A stretch of 64,000 nucleotides of DNA from Lachnospiraceae bacterium (GTDB lineage Bacteria > Bacillota > Clostridia > Lachnospirales > Lachnospiraceae), in contig JAQVCW010000012.1 in the NCBI GenBank assembly GCA_028689585.1, positions 49,011-113,010 on the forward strand, in the 5' to 3' direction. The position numbers and the translations under genes were made by a program. Shown here piece by piece: positions 9,299-17,627 of the stretch. Under the pieces are notes generated by a model. It ran no database searches, had not been told where the DNA came from, and worked only from the letters and a program-made list of their open reading frames with translations. The first letter of the stretch is position 1; each line of letters opens with the position of its first letter.

Positions 9299-9387
9299 GG
9301 CTGTAAAATAAGTCCCTAATTAGAAATCGCCAGTTCCGACAAATGTCGGTGCCGGCGATTCTTTTTTTAGGGACTTATTTTACAGCC
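9299..9387 (+). terminator. Nested inverted-repeat element acting as terminator
   Basis: A perfect 21-bp inverted repeat (arms 9299-9319 and 9367-9387, beginning GGCTGTAAAATAAGTCCC) encloses a second stem (AATCGCC/GGCGATT and CCGACA/TGTCGG) followed by CTTTTTTTA. The inner stem plus T-tract ends araA transcription. The symmetrical outer arms give the element a MITE-like outline and let it also end the convergent pilin gene. Confidence 0.8.
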
Positions 9388-9399
9388 ACTTCTCCGGGC

Positions 9400-10323
9400 T
9401 TAAACAGTCAACTTGATCCATTGATTATCATTACGCACAGCTTCTAAATCTAAGTTATTATCTTTCACATATGCAGAATCCGGTATCGAATTATCTTGCT
9501 GGCCGTTTACATGCACGTAGTAATCTTGTCCGTCATAGATAATATAGGCATTGGCACTATAGGCAGAGGTGCCAGCCAGGGCGGAGGCATCAGTTAGGTT
9601 AGGATTTTTTGTTGCCGAGGAAGCAATCATACAATATCCTCCGCCGTTCACGCTGACCGGCTTCCAGGTAAGACCTTGTGAAAGAATATTATTTGCCCTA
9701 GTACCGAAATGATTTTTGTAAGCTTCTGTTATGGCATCCCCTATAGGCGGAAATGTGTAATTAGGGTTGTCCTTTTTCAGGCTGGCGACCACCTCTTTCC
9801 AGTAAGTACCGGTGACACCTTTGATAACCTGCTGCAGGCTGCTGCTCTCCGATGAAATTCCGCCGGGCGCTTCGTCTCCCACCAGATACCTTGGCTCCCG
9901 GTCAGCCTTGTAGGAGACAATAGTTCCGTCAGAAGCTTTATAATAGAGCTCATAGACAGTCAGACTACTGTCAGATAACTCCAAAGAGATAATACTACCA
10001 TCCACGTCTGCCAGGGTCAGGATTGCCTGTTCTGTATCAGGATCGGGGAAGGCGTCTGCGGTGTCAGCAGAGAGACTGCCGGAGGCATACTGCTCGACAA
10101 TGACCGTGGTCGTGGCGTTGACGCACTCTCGGGCCTCCAGGATATATCTTGCCTGCCGGCTCTTATCGATATAGCCAAGGAGGGCGGGAACCAGTATGGC
10201 AGCCAGAACAGCCAGAATCACCAGAACCACAATCAGCTCAACAAGGGTAAAGCCTTTTTTTCGGGCAGTATTTTTATATTTTTTAAGGGCAGCAAAAATG
10301 CTGAATCGTAAGGCGCTATCCAT
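9400..10323 (-). CDS. Prepilin-type N-terminal cleavage/methylation protein (pilin-like)
   Basis: 307 residues. After a 23-residue basic leader, ARKKG-FTLVELIVVLVILA is a textbook type IV prepilin site: Gly before the cut, Phe+1, Glu+5, then a hydrophobic helix of about 25 residues. The remaining 250 residues are an unrecognised soluble domain that would be displayed outside. No peptidase, ATPase or assembly gene lies nearby, so it is an orphan depending on a pilus or competence machinery elsewhere. GGAG is about 11 bases upstream and a good promoter precedes it. Function (adhesion, DNA uptake, secretion pseudopilin) is not decidable here. Confidence 0.82.
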   Translation of the reverse strand: MDSALRFSIFAALKKYKNTARKKGFTLVELIVVLVILAVLAAILVPALLGYIDKSRQARYILEARECVNATTTVIVEQYASGSLSADTADAFPDPDTEQAILTLADVDGSIISLELSDSSLTVYELYYKASDGTIVSYKADREPRYLVGDEAPGGISSESSSLQQVIKGVTGTYWKEVVASLKKDNPNYTFPPIGDAITEAYKNHFGTRANNILSQGLTWKPVSVNGGGYCMIASSATKNPNLTDASALAGTSAYSANAYIIYDGQDYYVHVNGQQDNSIPDSAYVKDNNLDLEAVRNDNQWIKLTV

Positions 10324-10397
10324 AATTTTAAATCTCCTTTTTCAACTCAGGAAATAAGAAGCCAAAAACGCTTAAGAAGCCAAAAATGCTTTCCTTT

Positions 10398-10426
10398 ATC
10401 ATATAATATTGGCGTGTGAATGTCAA
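10398..10426 (-). promoter_or_regulatory. Sigma-A promoter of the pilin-like gene
   Basis: On the minus strand TTGACA (10426-10421), 17-bp spacer, TATGAT (10403-10398), about 75 bases before the start codon. A short tandem repeat of AAGAAGCCAAAAA lies between promoter and gene. The rest of the 10324-10598 gap shows no other gene. Confidence 0.75.
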
Positions 10427-10598
10427 ATCCCTCTCGGAGCATCAGTCCATCTTAAATTTGCCTGTGGCAGGCGAAGTACCGGCAAAGAAGACACGGGATC
10501 TGGAAAATGATATTTCAAATTAATTCTATATTTTAAGTGCCGATTAAGAGTACCTGTGGTAGAATAATAGAAAAATGTAAAACATGAGGAAATGAAAC

Positions 10599-13157
10599 AT
10601 GGATGAACAAAAGCCGGGAAATGATATGATACGCGGGAAGCACAGGATTCCTGACAAAATTCAAATACGAAATGCGAGGGTGCATAATCTTAAAAATATA
10701 GATGTGGATATTCCGTTGAATCAGATCGTGGGTATCGCAGGCGTTTCCGGTTCCGGGAAATCCTCGCTGGCGCTGGGGGTCTTGTATGCAGAAGGTTCCC
10801 GCCGTTATCTGGATGCGCTTTCTACTTATACCCGCCGCCGCATGACACAGGCAGAGAAAGCGCAGGTGGACGAGGTGCTTTATGTGCCGGCGGCACTGGC
10901 GCTGCATCAGCGCCCGGGTGTTCCCGGTATTCGCAGCACATTTGGTACGGGTACGGAACTGCTGAACAGTCTCCGGCTGATGTTTTCCCGTCTGGCAAAG
11001 CATCGCTGTCCCAATGGACATTACCAGGAACCGTCCCTGGCGGTTGCTGCAGGGCAGGAACTGGTCTGCCCGGAATGCGGGGAGCATTTTCTGGCTCCGT
11101 CCGCGGAAGAACTGGCCTTCAACAGTCAGGGAGCCTGCGGCACCTGCGGGGGCACCGGTGTGGTCCGGACGGTGGATCAGGGTGCGCTGGTGCCGGACGA
11201 GTCACTGACTATTGATGAAGGGGCGGTTGCACCGTGGAATACGCTGATGTGGTCACTGATGACGGATGTATGCCGTGAGATGGGCGTTCGTACCGATGTG
11301 CCGTTTTCCGAATTGACGGAGCAGGAACGGGAGATTGTTTATCATGGTCCTGCGGAAAAGAAGCATATCTTCTATAAGCCAAAGAACGGCAGCAATCAGG
11401 CGGGTGAACTGGATTTTACCTATTTTAATGCCAACTACACCGTAGAAAATGCTCTGTCCAAGGTAAAAGACGAAAAGGGCATGAAGCGGGTGGAAAAATT
11501 TCTAAAGCAGGGTGTCTGCCCGGACTGCAAAGGCTCGCGCTTGTCGGCGGCCGCGAGGATGCCGAAGCTGCGGGGGATTTCTCTGGAAGAAGCCTGTGCT
11601 ATGACATTAAGTGAACTGGTGGCGTGGGTGGCGCTTGTGCCGGATTCTCTGCCGGAAGAAATGCGTCCAATGGCAGAAGCTATCTGTGAATCCTTTCAGA
11701 CCGTGGCAAAACGTCTGATGGATCTGGGACTTGGCTATCTGACTCTGGACCGTGCCGCCTCCACACTCTCTACCGGAGAACGGCAGCGGATGCAGCTCGC
11801 CCGCGCGGTGCGGAACCGGACGACCGGTGTGCTCTATGTGCTGGATGAGCCGTCGATTGGGCTGCATCCCTCCAATATCGTGGGGCTTACCGGAGTGATG
11901 CACGATCTGGTTGCGGATGGCAATTCTGTGGTGCTGGTGGATCACGATACACAGATTCTGTCAGAGGCGGACTGGATTGTGGAGATGGGGCCGGAAGCGG
12001 GTGCAGACGGCGGGCAGGTCATCGCGCAGGGAACCATTCCCTATATTGGAAAGAATCCTGCTTCTCAGATTGGTCCCTTTCTGTTGGAAAAAGCTTCTTC
12101 TTCTGTGAGAAGGCGGCCGGAGGCGGATGCAGTGTTTGACCTGGGAACCATCCATTTATCTACCGGGGAAATCCATACGGTTAAGCCTTTGGAGGCTAGG
12201 ATTCCAAAAGGGAGACTGACGGTGATCACAGGAGTCTCAGGCTCCGGCAAAACAACGCTGATTTTGGAAAGCCTGATTCCCGGCCTGGAAGCTGCGATTG
12301 CCGGAAAAAAACTGCCGGATCATGTGAAAGCGGTCACAGCAGAGGGAATCCGGCAGGTGAAGCTGATGGATGCGACGCCGATCGGGATCAATGTCCGCTC
12401 TACCGTAGCCACGTATGCCAATGTACATGATGAGCTGCGGAAAATATATGCGAGGACAGAAAGTGCCAAAGCCCTGCAGTACAAGGCAGGGGACTTTTCC
12501 TACAATACCGGCAGGCTGCGCTGTGCGACCTGTGACGGCACCGGGACGATCAGCCTTGACGTGCAGTTTCTGCCCGATGTGGAGATCCCCTGCCCGGAGT
12601 GCAGAGGGTCAAGATACGCAAAAGAGGCAGATCGGGTAAAACGGAAGAACAGAGATGGAAAAGAATACTCTTTGCCGGAGCTTATGGATATGGATGTGAA
12701 GCACGCCCTGAGAGCGTGTGAAGATCTGAAGAACGTTCATTCGCGGCTGCAGGTTCTGCAGGATCTGGGACTTGGCTATCTGACTCTCGGGGAAGAGACA
12801 CCCAGCCTGTCCGGCGGGGAGGCCCAGCGGCTGAAGCTGGCTTCCGAAATGGGACGGCAGCAGGCGGATGCAGTCTTTGTATTTGATGAACCCACAATTG
12901 GCCTGCATCCTCTGGATGTGCGCACACTGCTGGCGGTATTCGACTGCCTGGTGGAGGGCGGCGCCACGGTCATCGTGATCGAGCATGACCTGGATGTGAT
13001 TTCCAATGCGGACTATATCATAGATATGGGCCCGGGCGGCGGTGCAGACGGCGGGTACATGGTGGCCGTGGGCACACCGGAGGAAATAGCGGCCAATCCG
13101 GAGAGTATTACGGGAAAGTATTTGCAGGATGTTTTGACAATCCAGGAGGTTTTATGA
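10599..13157 (+). CDS. UvrA-like ABC ATPase (class II, UvrB-binding domain lacking)
   Basis: 852 residues against about 940 for housekeeping UvrA. It has both ATPase modules: Walker A GVSGSGKSSLALG and GVSGSGKTTLILE, signatures STLSTGERQRMQL and PSLSGGEAQRLKL, and DEPSIGLHP/DEPTIGLHP Walker B boxes. The zinc finger in the second half (CATCDGTG...CPEC) is intact. After the segment RLAKHRCPNGH only a short cysteine-bearing stretch replaces the usual UvrB-binding domain, as in UvrA2 and DrrC-like proteins. These protect DNA against intercalators or adducts by a mechanism not shown here. It overlaps or abuts ogt, forming a DNA-damage pair. Confidence 0.88.
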   Translation: MDEQKPGNDMIRGKHRIPDKIQIRNARVHNLKNIDVDIPLNQIVGIAGVSGSGKSSLALGVLYAEGSRRYLDALSTYTRRRMTQAEKAQVDEVLYVPAALALHQRPGVPGIRSTFGTGTELLNSLRLMFSRLAKHRCPNGHYQEPSLAVAAGQELVCPECGEHFLAPSAEELAFNSQGACGTCGGTGVVRTVDQGALVPDESLTIDEGAVAPWNTLMWSLMTDVCREMGVRTDVPFSELTEQEREIVYHGPAEKKHIFYKPKNGSNQAGELDFTYFNANYTVENALSKVKDEKGMKRVEKFLKQGVCPDCKGSRLSAAARMPKLRGISLEEACAMTLSELVAWVALVPDSLPEEMRPMAEAICESFQTVAKRLMDLGLGYLTLDRAASTLSTGERQRMQLARAVRNRTTGVLYVLDEPSIGLHPSNIVGLTGVMHDLVADGNSVVLVDHDTQILSEADWIVEMGPEAGADGGQVIAQGTIPYIGKNPASQIGPFLLEKASSSVRRRPEADAVFDLGTIHLSTGEIHTVKPLEARIPKGRLTVITGVSGSGKTTLILESLIPGLEAAIAGKKLPDHVKAVTAEGIRQVKLMDATPIGINVRSTVATYANVHDELRKIYARTESAKALQYKAGDFSYNTGRLRCATCDGTGTISLDVQFLPDVEIPCPECRGSRYAKEADRVKRKNRDGKEYSLPELMDMDVKHALRACEDLKNVHSRLQVLQDLGLGYLTLGEETPSLSGGEAQRLKLASEMGRQQADAVFVFDEPTIGLHPLDVRTLLAVFDCLVEGGATVIVIEHDLDVISNADYIIDMGPGGGADGGYMVAVGTPEEIAANPESITGKYLQDVLTIQEVL

Positions 13158-13696
13158 TGTATTACATGACGACTTATCCGTCCCCGGTTGGCCTGCTCAC
13201 CTTGGCGGCGGACGAAGAAAATCTGGTGGGTTTATGGATCGAGGGGCAGAAATATCATGGCGGTATCATGCAGGAAGCGATGGCGAAAAAGGATGAAATA
13301 CCGGTTTTCGATGCTGCAAAAAAATGGCTGGACCGGTATTTTACCGGCGGGCAGCCAGGCAGCGCCGAACTGCCATTAGCCCCCATCGGCAGTGATTTTC
13401 AGAAAAGCGTGTGGCATCTCCTGTGTGAAATTCCATACGGCGAGGTGACCACATACGGACAGATCGCAAAGACGATAGCCCAAAAGGCAGGAAAAGAAAC
13501 GTGGTCTGCACAGGCTGTCGGTGGTGCTGTCGCTCATAACCCTGTCTCCATTATCATTCCCTGTCACCGGGTGGTTGGCTCAAATGGAAGCCTGACCGGT
13601 TATGCCGGAGGGATTGGGATCAAGATAAAGCTGCTTGAAGGGGAGGGCACCGACATGTCCCGGCTGTTCGTGCCGAAAAAGGGAACGGCACTCTGA
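13157..13696 (+). CDS. ogt: Methylated-DNA--[protein]-cysteine S-methyltransferase
   Basis: 179 residues. The acceptor cysteine is in IIPCHRVVGSNG, followed by TGYAGG, and the DNA-binding helix contains PYGEVTTYGQIA. It removes methyl groups from O6-methylguanine by suicidal transfer. Start choice: ATG 13154 overlaps the UvrA-like stop (ATGA), but AGGAGG (13144-13149) is better spaced, at seven bases, for ATG 13157. Either way the gene is coupled to the UvrA-like gene, which suggests a shared alkylation or adduct response. Confidence 0.93.
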   Translation: MYYMTTYPSPVGLLTLAADEENLVGLWIEGQKYHGGIMQEAMAKKDEIPVFDAAKKWLDRYFTGGQPGSAELPLAPIGSDFQKSVWHLLCEIPYGEVTTYGQIAKTIAQKAGKETWSAQAVGGAVAHNPVSIIIPCHRVVGSNGSLTGYAGGIGIKIKLLEGEGTDMSRLFVPKKGTAL

Positions 13697-13783
13697 AACC
13701 GTAACAAAAAATAAATTATGTTTTATTCCATGCAGGAAAAATGTTATAATCGGAAACAGAAATCAGACGAAAGGGTGGTGGAC

Positions 13784-14008
13784 ATGGCAAGCAAGGATAA
13801 ATACAAATTTGACAGTAAAATTCATGTGTATCGGGCGACCAAACGCATGACACAACAGGAACTTGCGGATTTGGTTGGCGTGTCCCGCCAGACAATTATG
13901 CAGCTTGAACGGAACCGCTATAATCCGTCAATGCTGCTTGCGTATAGTATCGCAAGGGTTTTTGATGTTACGATAGAAGATTTGTTTGATTTTACGGAGG
14001 AAAGATAA
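13784..14008 (+). CDS. Small XRE-family helix-turn-helix regulator
   Basis: 74 residues. The HTH is RMTQQELADLVGVSRQTIMQ, followed by LERNRYNPS and an IEDLFDF tail, the layout of the YgzD-like Cro/CI family common in Firmicutes. The frame extends back to 13718, but ATG 13784 follows a GGGTGG ribosome site and lies after a possible -10 (TATAAT, 13745-13750), so the shorter form is chosen. Such regulators often control an adjacent membrane-protein gene. Here the next gene starts two bases after the stop. Confidence 0.9.
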   Translation: MASKDKYKFDSKIHVYRATKRMTQQELADLVGVSRQTIMQLERNRYNPSMLLAYSIARVFDVTIEDLFDFTEER

Positions 14009-14009
14009 T

Positions 14010-14339
14010 ATGTTTGATATTTTCTTTGAACTGATGTCCAACGATACGGTTTTTAAAATTGGGATGTATTTTACCGGGATACTCTCTATATTAATTATTG
14101 TTATGTTTGCTTTAAAAAGAAATCGTGATGAAAGAGGCTGGAAGATTTTTGGAAAAGCCAGCGTCGCAGCTTTTGCCTGGCTTATTCTTATTATTAATGT
14201 AATAGCTAAAATCACGATGAGTTCAGATTTAGCTGAAAATATCGGCTATCTCCAATTTGCTAACACATTTCAGTGGGTTTATAATACTACCATTATTGTG
14301 GAAATGATTGCTGTATTTATTATAAGCAGGAGAGAGTAA
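14010..14339 (+). CDS. Small membrane protein of unknown function (tandem copy 1)
   Basis: 109 residues with three predicted membrane helices (about 14-34, 48-70 and 88-105). Start ATG 14010 uses GGAGGAAAG inside the end of the XRE gene, so the two are co-translated. It shares the central segment NRDERGWKIFGKASVAAF and the QWVYxTTIxVE ending with the next protein, so the pair arose by duplication. I do not recognise a named domain. Its likely role is as the target of the XRE regulator. Confidence 0.75.
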   Translation: MFDIFFELMSNDTVFKIGMYFTGILSILIIVMFALKRNRDERGWKIFGKASVAAFAWLILIINVIAKITMSSDLAENIGYLQFANTFQWVYNTTIIVEMIAVFIISRRE

Positions 14340-14391
14340 CAACGCAGACAGATCGTTTTTTAATTTCCGGATTTGACTTTAAGGAGGAACA

Positions 14392-14724
14392 ATGTTTGAA
14401 ATATTTCATAATTTCATGTCTAATAGAATTTGTTTTTTGATCGGTGGATGGCTCGGTTTGGGTGTCACCATAATTTTCCTTACTATGATTGTGCGAAAAC
14501 AAAATCGTGATGAGCGTGGCTGGAAAATATTTGGAAAAGCAAGTGTGGCAGCTTTCATCTGGCTTATTGTAATTATAAATATTATTGCAAAACTGACAGG
14601 CAGTGGGAATTATCCGCTTGAACAGATTGGATATCATCAATATGCCAATACCTTACAGTGGGTGTATGACACAACAATTTTGGTGGAAATTGTAGCGGTA
14701 TTCATCCTCAGAAGACGAGAATAA
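14392..14724 (+). CDS. Small membrane protein of unknown function (tandem copy 2)
   Basis: 110 residues and three hydrophobic helices, paralogous to the preceding protein (shared NRDERGWKIFGKASVAAF, about half of all positions identical by eye). AAGGAGG precedes the ATG. Divergence is greatest in the first helix. The 52-base gap before it holds only the ribosome site. A terminator-like hairpin follows, so XRE plus the two membrane genes probably form one unit. Confidence 0.75.
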   Translation: MFEIFHNFMSNRICFLIGGWLGLGVTIIFLTMIVRKQNRDERGWKIFGKASVAAFIWLIVIINIIAKLTGSGNYPLEQIGYHQYANTLQWVYDTTILVEIVAVFILRRRE

Positions 14725-14736
14725 CAGTGAAAAATT

Positions 14737-14776
14737 GCCCACTTGAATTTTGCAGGTGGGTAATTATTTATTTTTA
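14737..14776 (+). terminator. Terminator after the tandem membrane-protein genes
   Basis: CCCACT and AGGTGGG form a stem around an AT-rich loop, followed by TAATTATTTATTTTT. The stem is imperfect, the T-tract is good. Confidence 0.6.
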
Positions 14777-14790
14777 AATGTAAGAAATAG

Positions 14791-14819
14791 TTGACATATG
14801 GATTGGAATAGATTATACT
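14791..14819 (+). promoter_or_regulatory. Sigma-A promoter for the 14.9-15.4 kb gene pair
   Basis: TTGACA (14791-14796), 17-bp spacer, TATACT (14814-14819), about 60 bases before the next start codon. Both boxes are near consensus. Confidence 0.85.
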
Positions 14820-14877
14820 TTGCTAAAGGACGGGGGTGTGATACGAACTATATTGGAGTCCGGAAAGGAGAACTATT

Positions 14878-15087
14878 ATGAGTGAAAAAGGATTATTTGA
14901 TAAAGTGGTAGATTCTGCAAAAAAATTCAATATAGCTGGCATACCGGGAAATACTATAGAAAATTTCAACTTGTGTGGCAAACCGGGACTCACGATTGAT
15001 AAAGCAGTGAAAAACTTTACCGAGACAGGCAGTGTTATGTTGTCCAAAGAAGAATGTTGTTCAAAGAAGGAAAAATCGGAAGAATAG
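14878..15087 (+). CDS. Small cysteine-containing protein of unknown function
   Basis: 69 residues, not recognised. It has a strong promoter and a clear AAAGGAG site, so it is very probably expressed. The protein is soluble and basic at the start, with a Gly/Pro-rich centre (AGIPGNTIENFNLCGKPG) and a tail SKEECCSKKEKSEE in which two adjacent cysteines sit among charges. The Cys-Cys end suggests metal binding or a redox role, but nothing else supports that. It is followed at 40 bases by a small membrane protein, likely the same transcript. Confidence 0.65.
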   Translation: MSEKGLFDKVVDSAKKFNIAGIPGNTIENFNLCGKPGLTIDKAVKNFTETGSVMLSKEECCSKKEKSEE

Positions 15088-15126
15088 GCAGCTTAGTACA
15101 GACTGCCGGAGAAAGGAGATACAATT

Positions 15127-15435
15127 ATGACGGAAAAAAGTTTAACAAAAAATATCCCGGTTGAAAAACAAGGGAATATGAAATTAATTCAGGCCATAAC
15201 TCTGATCGCCTTATTGCTTTTGTGGGTTGGGTATGGATTTGCACTTTATAATGGGAATAAAACCAATATGGCCGGTTACGCAATTCTGATATTACCGTTC
15301 TCACTAATAAACCTTAAGGTCTTATTTACAAGAGAAAAAGCGCAAAATACAGTATTAAATATTATAGCGAAGCTGGATGGAATCCTGCTTTTAGTTTGTG
15401 CCATCATTACTATTGTTTCAGTTCTGGTGAAATAG
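15127..15435 (+). CDS. Small membrane protein of unknown function
   Basis: 102 residues with three hydrophobic helices (about 22-42, 50-68, 80-100) and a basic N-terminus. AAAGGAG precedes the ATG. It is not clearly related in sequence to the membrane proteins at 14010-14724, although size and topology are similar. It probably shares the promoter at 14791 and ends at the stem-loop at 15554. Confidence 0.7.
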   Translation: MTEKSLTKNIPVEKQGNMKLIQAITLIALLLLWVGYGFALYNGNKTNMAGYAILILPFSLINLKVLFTREKAQNTVLNIIAKLDGILLLVCAIITIVSVLVK

Positions 15436-15553
15436 TACGTTAACGTTCATCCCCTGAGGGGGATAAGGCGGTAAAACGGGCAGCAGGAGATGCTGCAAAA
15501 GAGAACAGCTTGGAAAGACTGAAAATTCAAAAGGTTTTTGCCTGTAACATTTC

Positions 15554-15602
15554 AAGGCCGGGAACAATCCGTTTTGATGCGGATAGCTCCCGGCCCTTTG
15601 TT
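15554..15602 (+). terminator. Intrinsic terminator
   Basis: GGCCGGGA (15556-15563) pairs with TCCCGGCC (15588-15595) and an inner ATCCG/CGGAT extends the stem. CTTTGTTCT follows. It ends the small-gene pair. The surrounding gap 15436-15802 shows no convincing gene. Confidence 0.7.
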
Positions 15603-15604
15603 CT

Positions 15605-15628
15605 CGTATCGGAGAGTGCTCCGATACG
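15605..15628 (+). repeat. Perfect 10-bp hairpin directly after the terminator
   Basis: CGTATCGGAG (15605-15614), loop AGTG, CTCCGATACG (15619-15628). No T-tract follows, so a second terminator is unlikely. Its role is unknown. Confidence 0.6.
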
Positions 15629-15694
15629 AAAACAGCCTTCGGCGTATGGATGCGCAGCTGCGCGCGCGGAACAAAAGGGGCAAACAAGCTTTAC

Positions 15695-15722
15695 TTGTAA
15701 TCAATTTGCACTATGTTATAAT
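15695..15722 (+). promoter_or_regulatory. Promoter of the RclA-like gene
   Basis: TTGTAA (15695-15700), 16-bp spacer, TATAAT (15717-15722), 80 bases before the start codon. Perfect -10, weaker -35. Confidence 0.6.
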
Positions 15723-15802
15723 GGTATCATATAGAAAGACACCTAAGATGAATGATTAAAATACATTGGATACAGCAAAAATCTAAAATAGGAGGAAAAA
15801 AG

Positions 15803-17155
15803 ATGAAGTATGATGGGATTATGATTGGATTTGGTAAAGCAGGAAAAACGCTGGCAGGTGTATTGGCGAAAAAAGGCGGGAAGGTTGCTCTGATTGAGAA
15901 ATCTGACCGGATGTATGGCGGTACCTGCATCAATGTGGGCTGCATTCCATCGAAGTCACTGATTACCAGCGCGGAACATGCGGGCTGCTGCAGTGACGGA
16001 GATTTTTCAAAAAAGGCAGATTACTATAAGAGTGCTGTGGAGGAAAAACGCAGAGTTACTTCCATGCTTAGAAAGAAAAACTATGACAAGTTAAACGATC
16101 TTGAGGGAGTAACAATCTATGATGGAATCGGTCATTTCCTGTCGGCAACACAGGTGCAGGTGGATCAGAAGGATGGCAGCAGCGTGATCCTGGAGGCAGA
16201 GAAGATTTTCATTAATACCGGCTCGGAACCGGTGAAGCCCGGAATACCCGGGATAGAAAATAATCCCAAGGTATATAACAGTGAATCCCTGATGGATGAG
16301 GAAAAGCTGCCCGGACATCTTATACTGATCGGGGCGGGTTATATCGGAATGGAATTTGCTTCCATGTACCGGAACTTTGGATCAGAGGTAACCGTGCTTC
16401 AGGACGGAGGCAATTTCCTGCCGCGGGAAGACAGAGATGTTGCGGAAGAGATACGTCATATTATGGAAAACAGAGGCATAAAGTTCCTTCTCGGGGCGAA
16501 AACCACGTCCATAGACGGAGGCAGGGTTCTGTATGAAAAGGACGGGAGCAGTCATGAAATTACAGGAGATGCAATACTGATAGCCACAGGCAGAAGGGCT
16601 AATACCCGGGAGTTGGATGCAGAGCGGGCAGGGATCACGCTTACGTCAAGAGGTGCAGTACAGGTGGATGAATATCTGAAGACAGATGTGCCCAACATTT
16701 GGGCGATGGGTGATGTCAACGGCGGTCCTCAGTTTACATTTGTATCGCTGGATGATTATAGAATCGTGCTGGCACAGCTAGAGGGAAAAGACCGGAGCCG
16801 GGCAGGCAGAGTAAATGTGCCTTATAGTGTATTTATGGATACACCGCTGGGAAGAGTGGGCATGACAGAAGCCCAGGCCAGGGAAAAGGGGATACCGGTA
16901 AAGGTCGCAAAGCTTCCGACAGCGGCGGTTCCCAAGGCTCAGGTCCTTCGAAAGACCGATGGATTTTTGAAGGCGATGATACACGCGGAGACAGGAAAGA
17001 TACTGGGAGCCGCACTTTTGTGCCCGGAGGCATATGAGATGATTAATCTGATTAAGCTTGCCATGGATATGGATGCAGATTATACGGTACTGAGAGATCA
17101 GATCTATACCCATCCTACGATGACAGAGGCGTTCAATGATCTGTTTGCCGTATAG
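15803..17155 (+). CDS. rclA: RclA-like pyridine nucleotide-disulfide oxidoreductase
   Basis: 450 residues. The FAD-binding start IGFGKAGKTLAG, redox-active pair GGTCINVGCIPSK, NAD(P)-binding GAGYIGMEFASM, and the C-terminal stretches IWAMGDVNGG, FTFVSLDDYRIV and THPTMTEAFNDLF closely follow E. coli RclA (YkgC) as I recall it, more than dihydrolipoamide dehydrogenase or MerA. RclA is a cupric reductase protecting against reactive chlorine. That function is inferred here. GGAGG precedes ATG 15803 and the upstream in-frame ATG at 15752 lacks a site. It stands alone with its own promoter, and no RclR-type regulator is adjacent. Confidence 0.85.
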   Translation: MKYDGIMIGFGKAGKTLAGVLAKKGGKVALIEKSDRMYGGTCINVGCIPSKSLITSAEHAGCCSDGDFSKKADYYKSAVEEKRRVTSMLRKKNYDKLNDLEGVTIYDGIGHFLSATQVQVDQKDGSSVILEAEKIFINTGSEPVKPGIPGIENNPKVYNSESLMDEEKLPGHLILIGAGYIGMEFASMYRNFGSEVTVLQDGGNFLPREDRDVAEEIRHIMENRGIKFLLGAKTTSIDGGRVLYEKDGSSHEITGDAILIATGRRANTRELDAERAGITLTSRGAVQVDEYLKTDVPNIWAMGDVNGGPQFTFVSLDDYRIVLAQLEGKDRSRAGRVNVPYSVFMDTPLGRVGMTEAQAREKGIPVKVAKLPTAAVPKAQVLRKTDGFLKAMIHAETGKILGAALLCPEAYEMINLIKLAMDMDADYTVLRDQIYTHPTMTEAFNDLFAV

Positions 17156-17169
17156 CAACCGCGTTCATA

Positions 17170-17523
17170 CACTGTGGTTACAGTTCAGCCTTGAAGTAAG
17201 GACGCTCCCCGGAATGCAGCCCCAGATATGCTGTGGGTGCTGTTTCGAAGGCCAAGAGCATCTAAGGTTTCCACAGGGTGTTCCAAAAGCAGGAATTGGA
17301 AGTCATAACTCGCCTTCGGCTCAGACAAATGACTCCCAATTCCATGGAACACCCTGTAGAAACCAAGATGCTACCTTCGTCTCTGCGAGACTCCGTGTTC
17401 TCGATTGCTTTGCAATCGGAACATATTTAGACCTTCTGCAAATGCACCCGCAGCATATCTGGGGCTGCATTCCGGAGAGCTGTGCATTGAGAGTAGGCTG
17501 AACTGTAAGTGCGCCACACTGTG
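17170..17523. repeat. Long imperfect palindrome (about 350 bp) upstream of the thiamine operon
   Basis: Two arms mirror each other: TTACAGTTCAGCCT/AGGCTGAACTGTAA at the ends, then CCGGAATGCAGCCCCAGATA against TATCTGGGGCTGCATTCCGG, GGTTTCCACAGGGTGTTCCA against TGGAACACCCTGTAGAAACC, and AATTGG against CCAATT near the centre. One arm recurs at 20651-20790. No transposase-like frame lies inside. It resembles a non-autonomous mobile or REP-type element. Confidence 0.8.
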
Positions 17524-17544
17524 AAGTCACAAACCACGTTTTTC

Positions 17545-17573
17545 TTGACAATCCGAAACGGGTGCAGTAAACT
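17545..17573 (+). promoter_or_regulatory. Sigma-A promoter of the thiamine-precursor operon
   Basis: TTGACA (17545-17550), 17-bp spacer, TAAACT (17568-17573), just upstream of a hairpin and the TPP riboswitch. Confidence 0.7.
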
Positions 17574-17617
17574 TATAGCAGTATTCAAAAATAGCGGTAT
17601 TTTTGAATACTGCTATA
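17574..17617 (+). repeat. Perfect 20-bp stem-loop at the start of the thiamine-operon leader
   Basis: Left arm 17574-17593 begins TATAGCAGTATTC, loop GCGG, right arm 17598-17617. All 20 pairs match. A degraded right arm (TATTTTTGAAGACTGCTATA) ends the related repeat at 20771-20790, so the hairpin belongs to the same repeat family. Confidence 0.85.
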
Positions 17618-17627
17618 AATACGAAAC

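Noticed and set aside
14878..15087. RiPP or bacteriocin precursor peptide
   Set aside because: No modifying enzyme, peptidase or exporter lies nearby, no double-glycine leader is present, and the next gene is a plain small membrane protein.
15510..15759. Two overlapping frames of about 74 codons before the RclA-like gene
   Set aside because: They run through a terminator and a perfect hairpin, overlap the next promoter and lack a ribosome site.
17136..17501. A 121-codon plus-strand frame downstream of the RclA-like gene
   Set aside because: It lies wholly within a palindromic repeat, lacks a ribosome site and has no protein-like composition.
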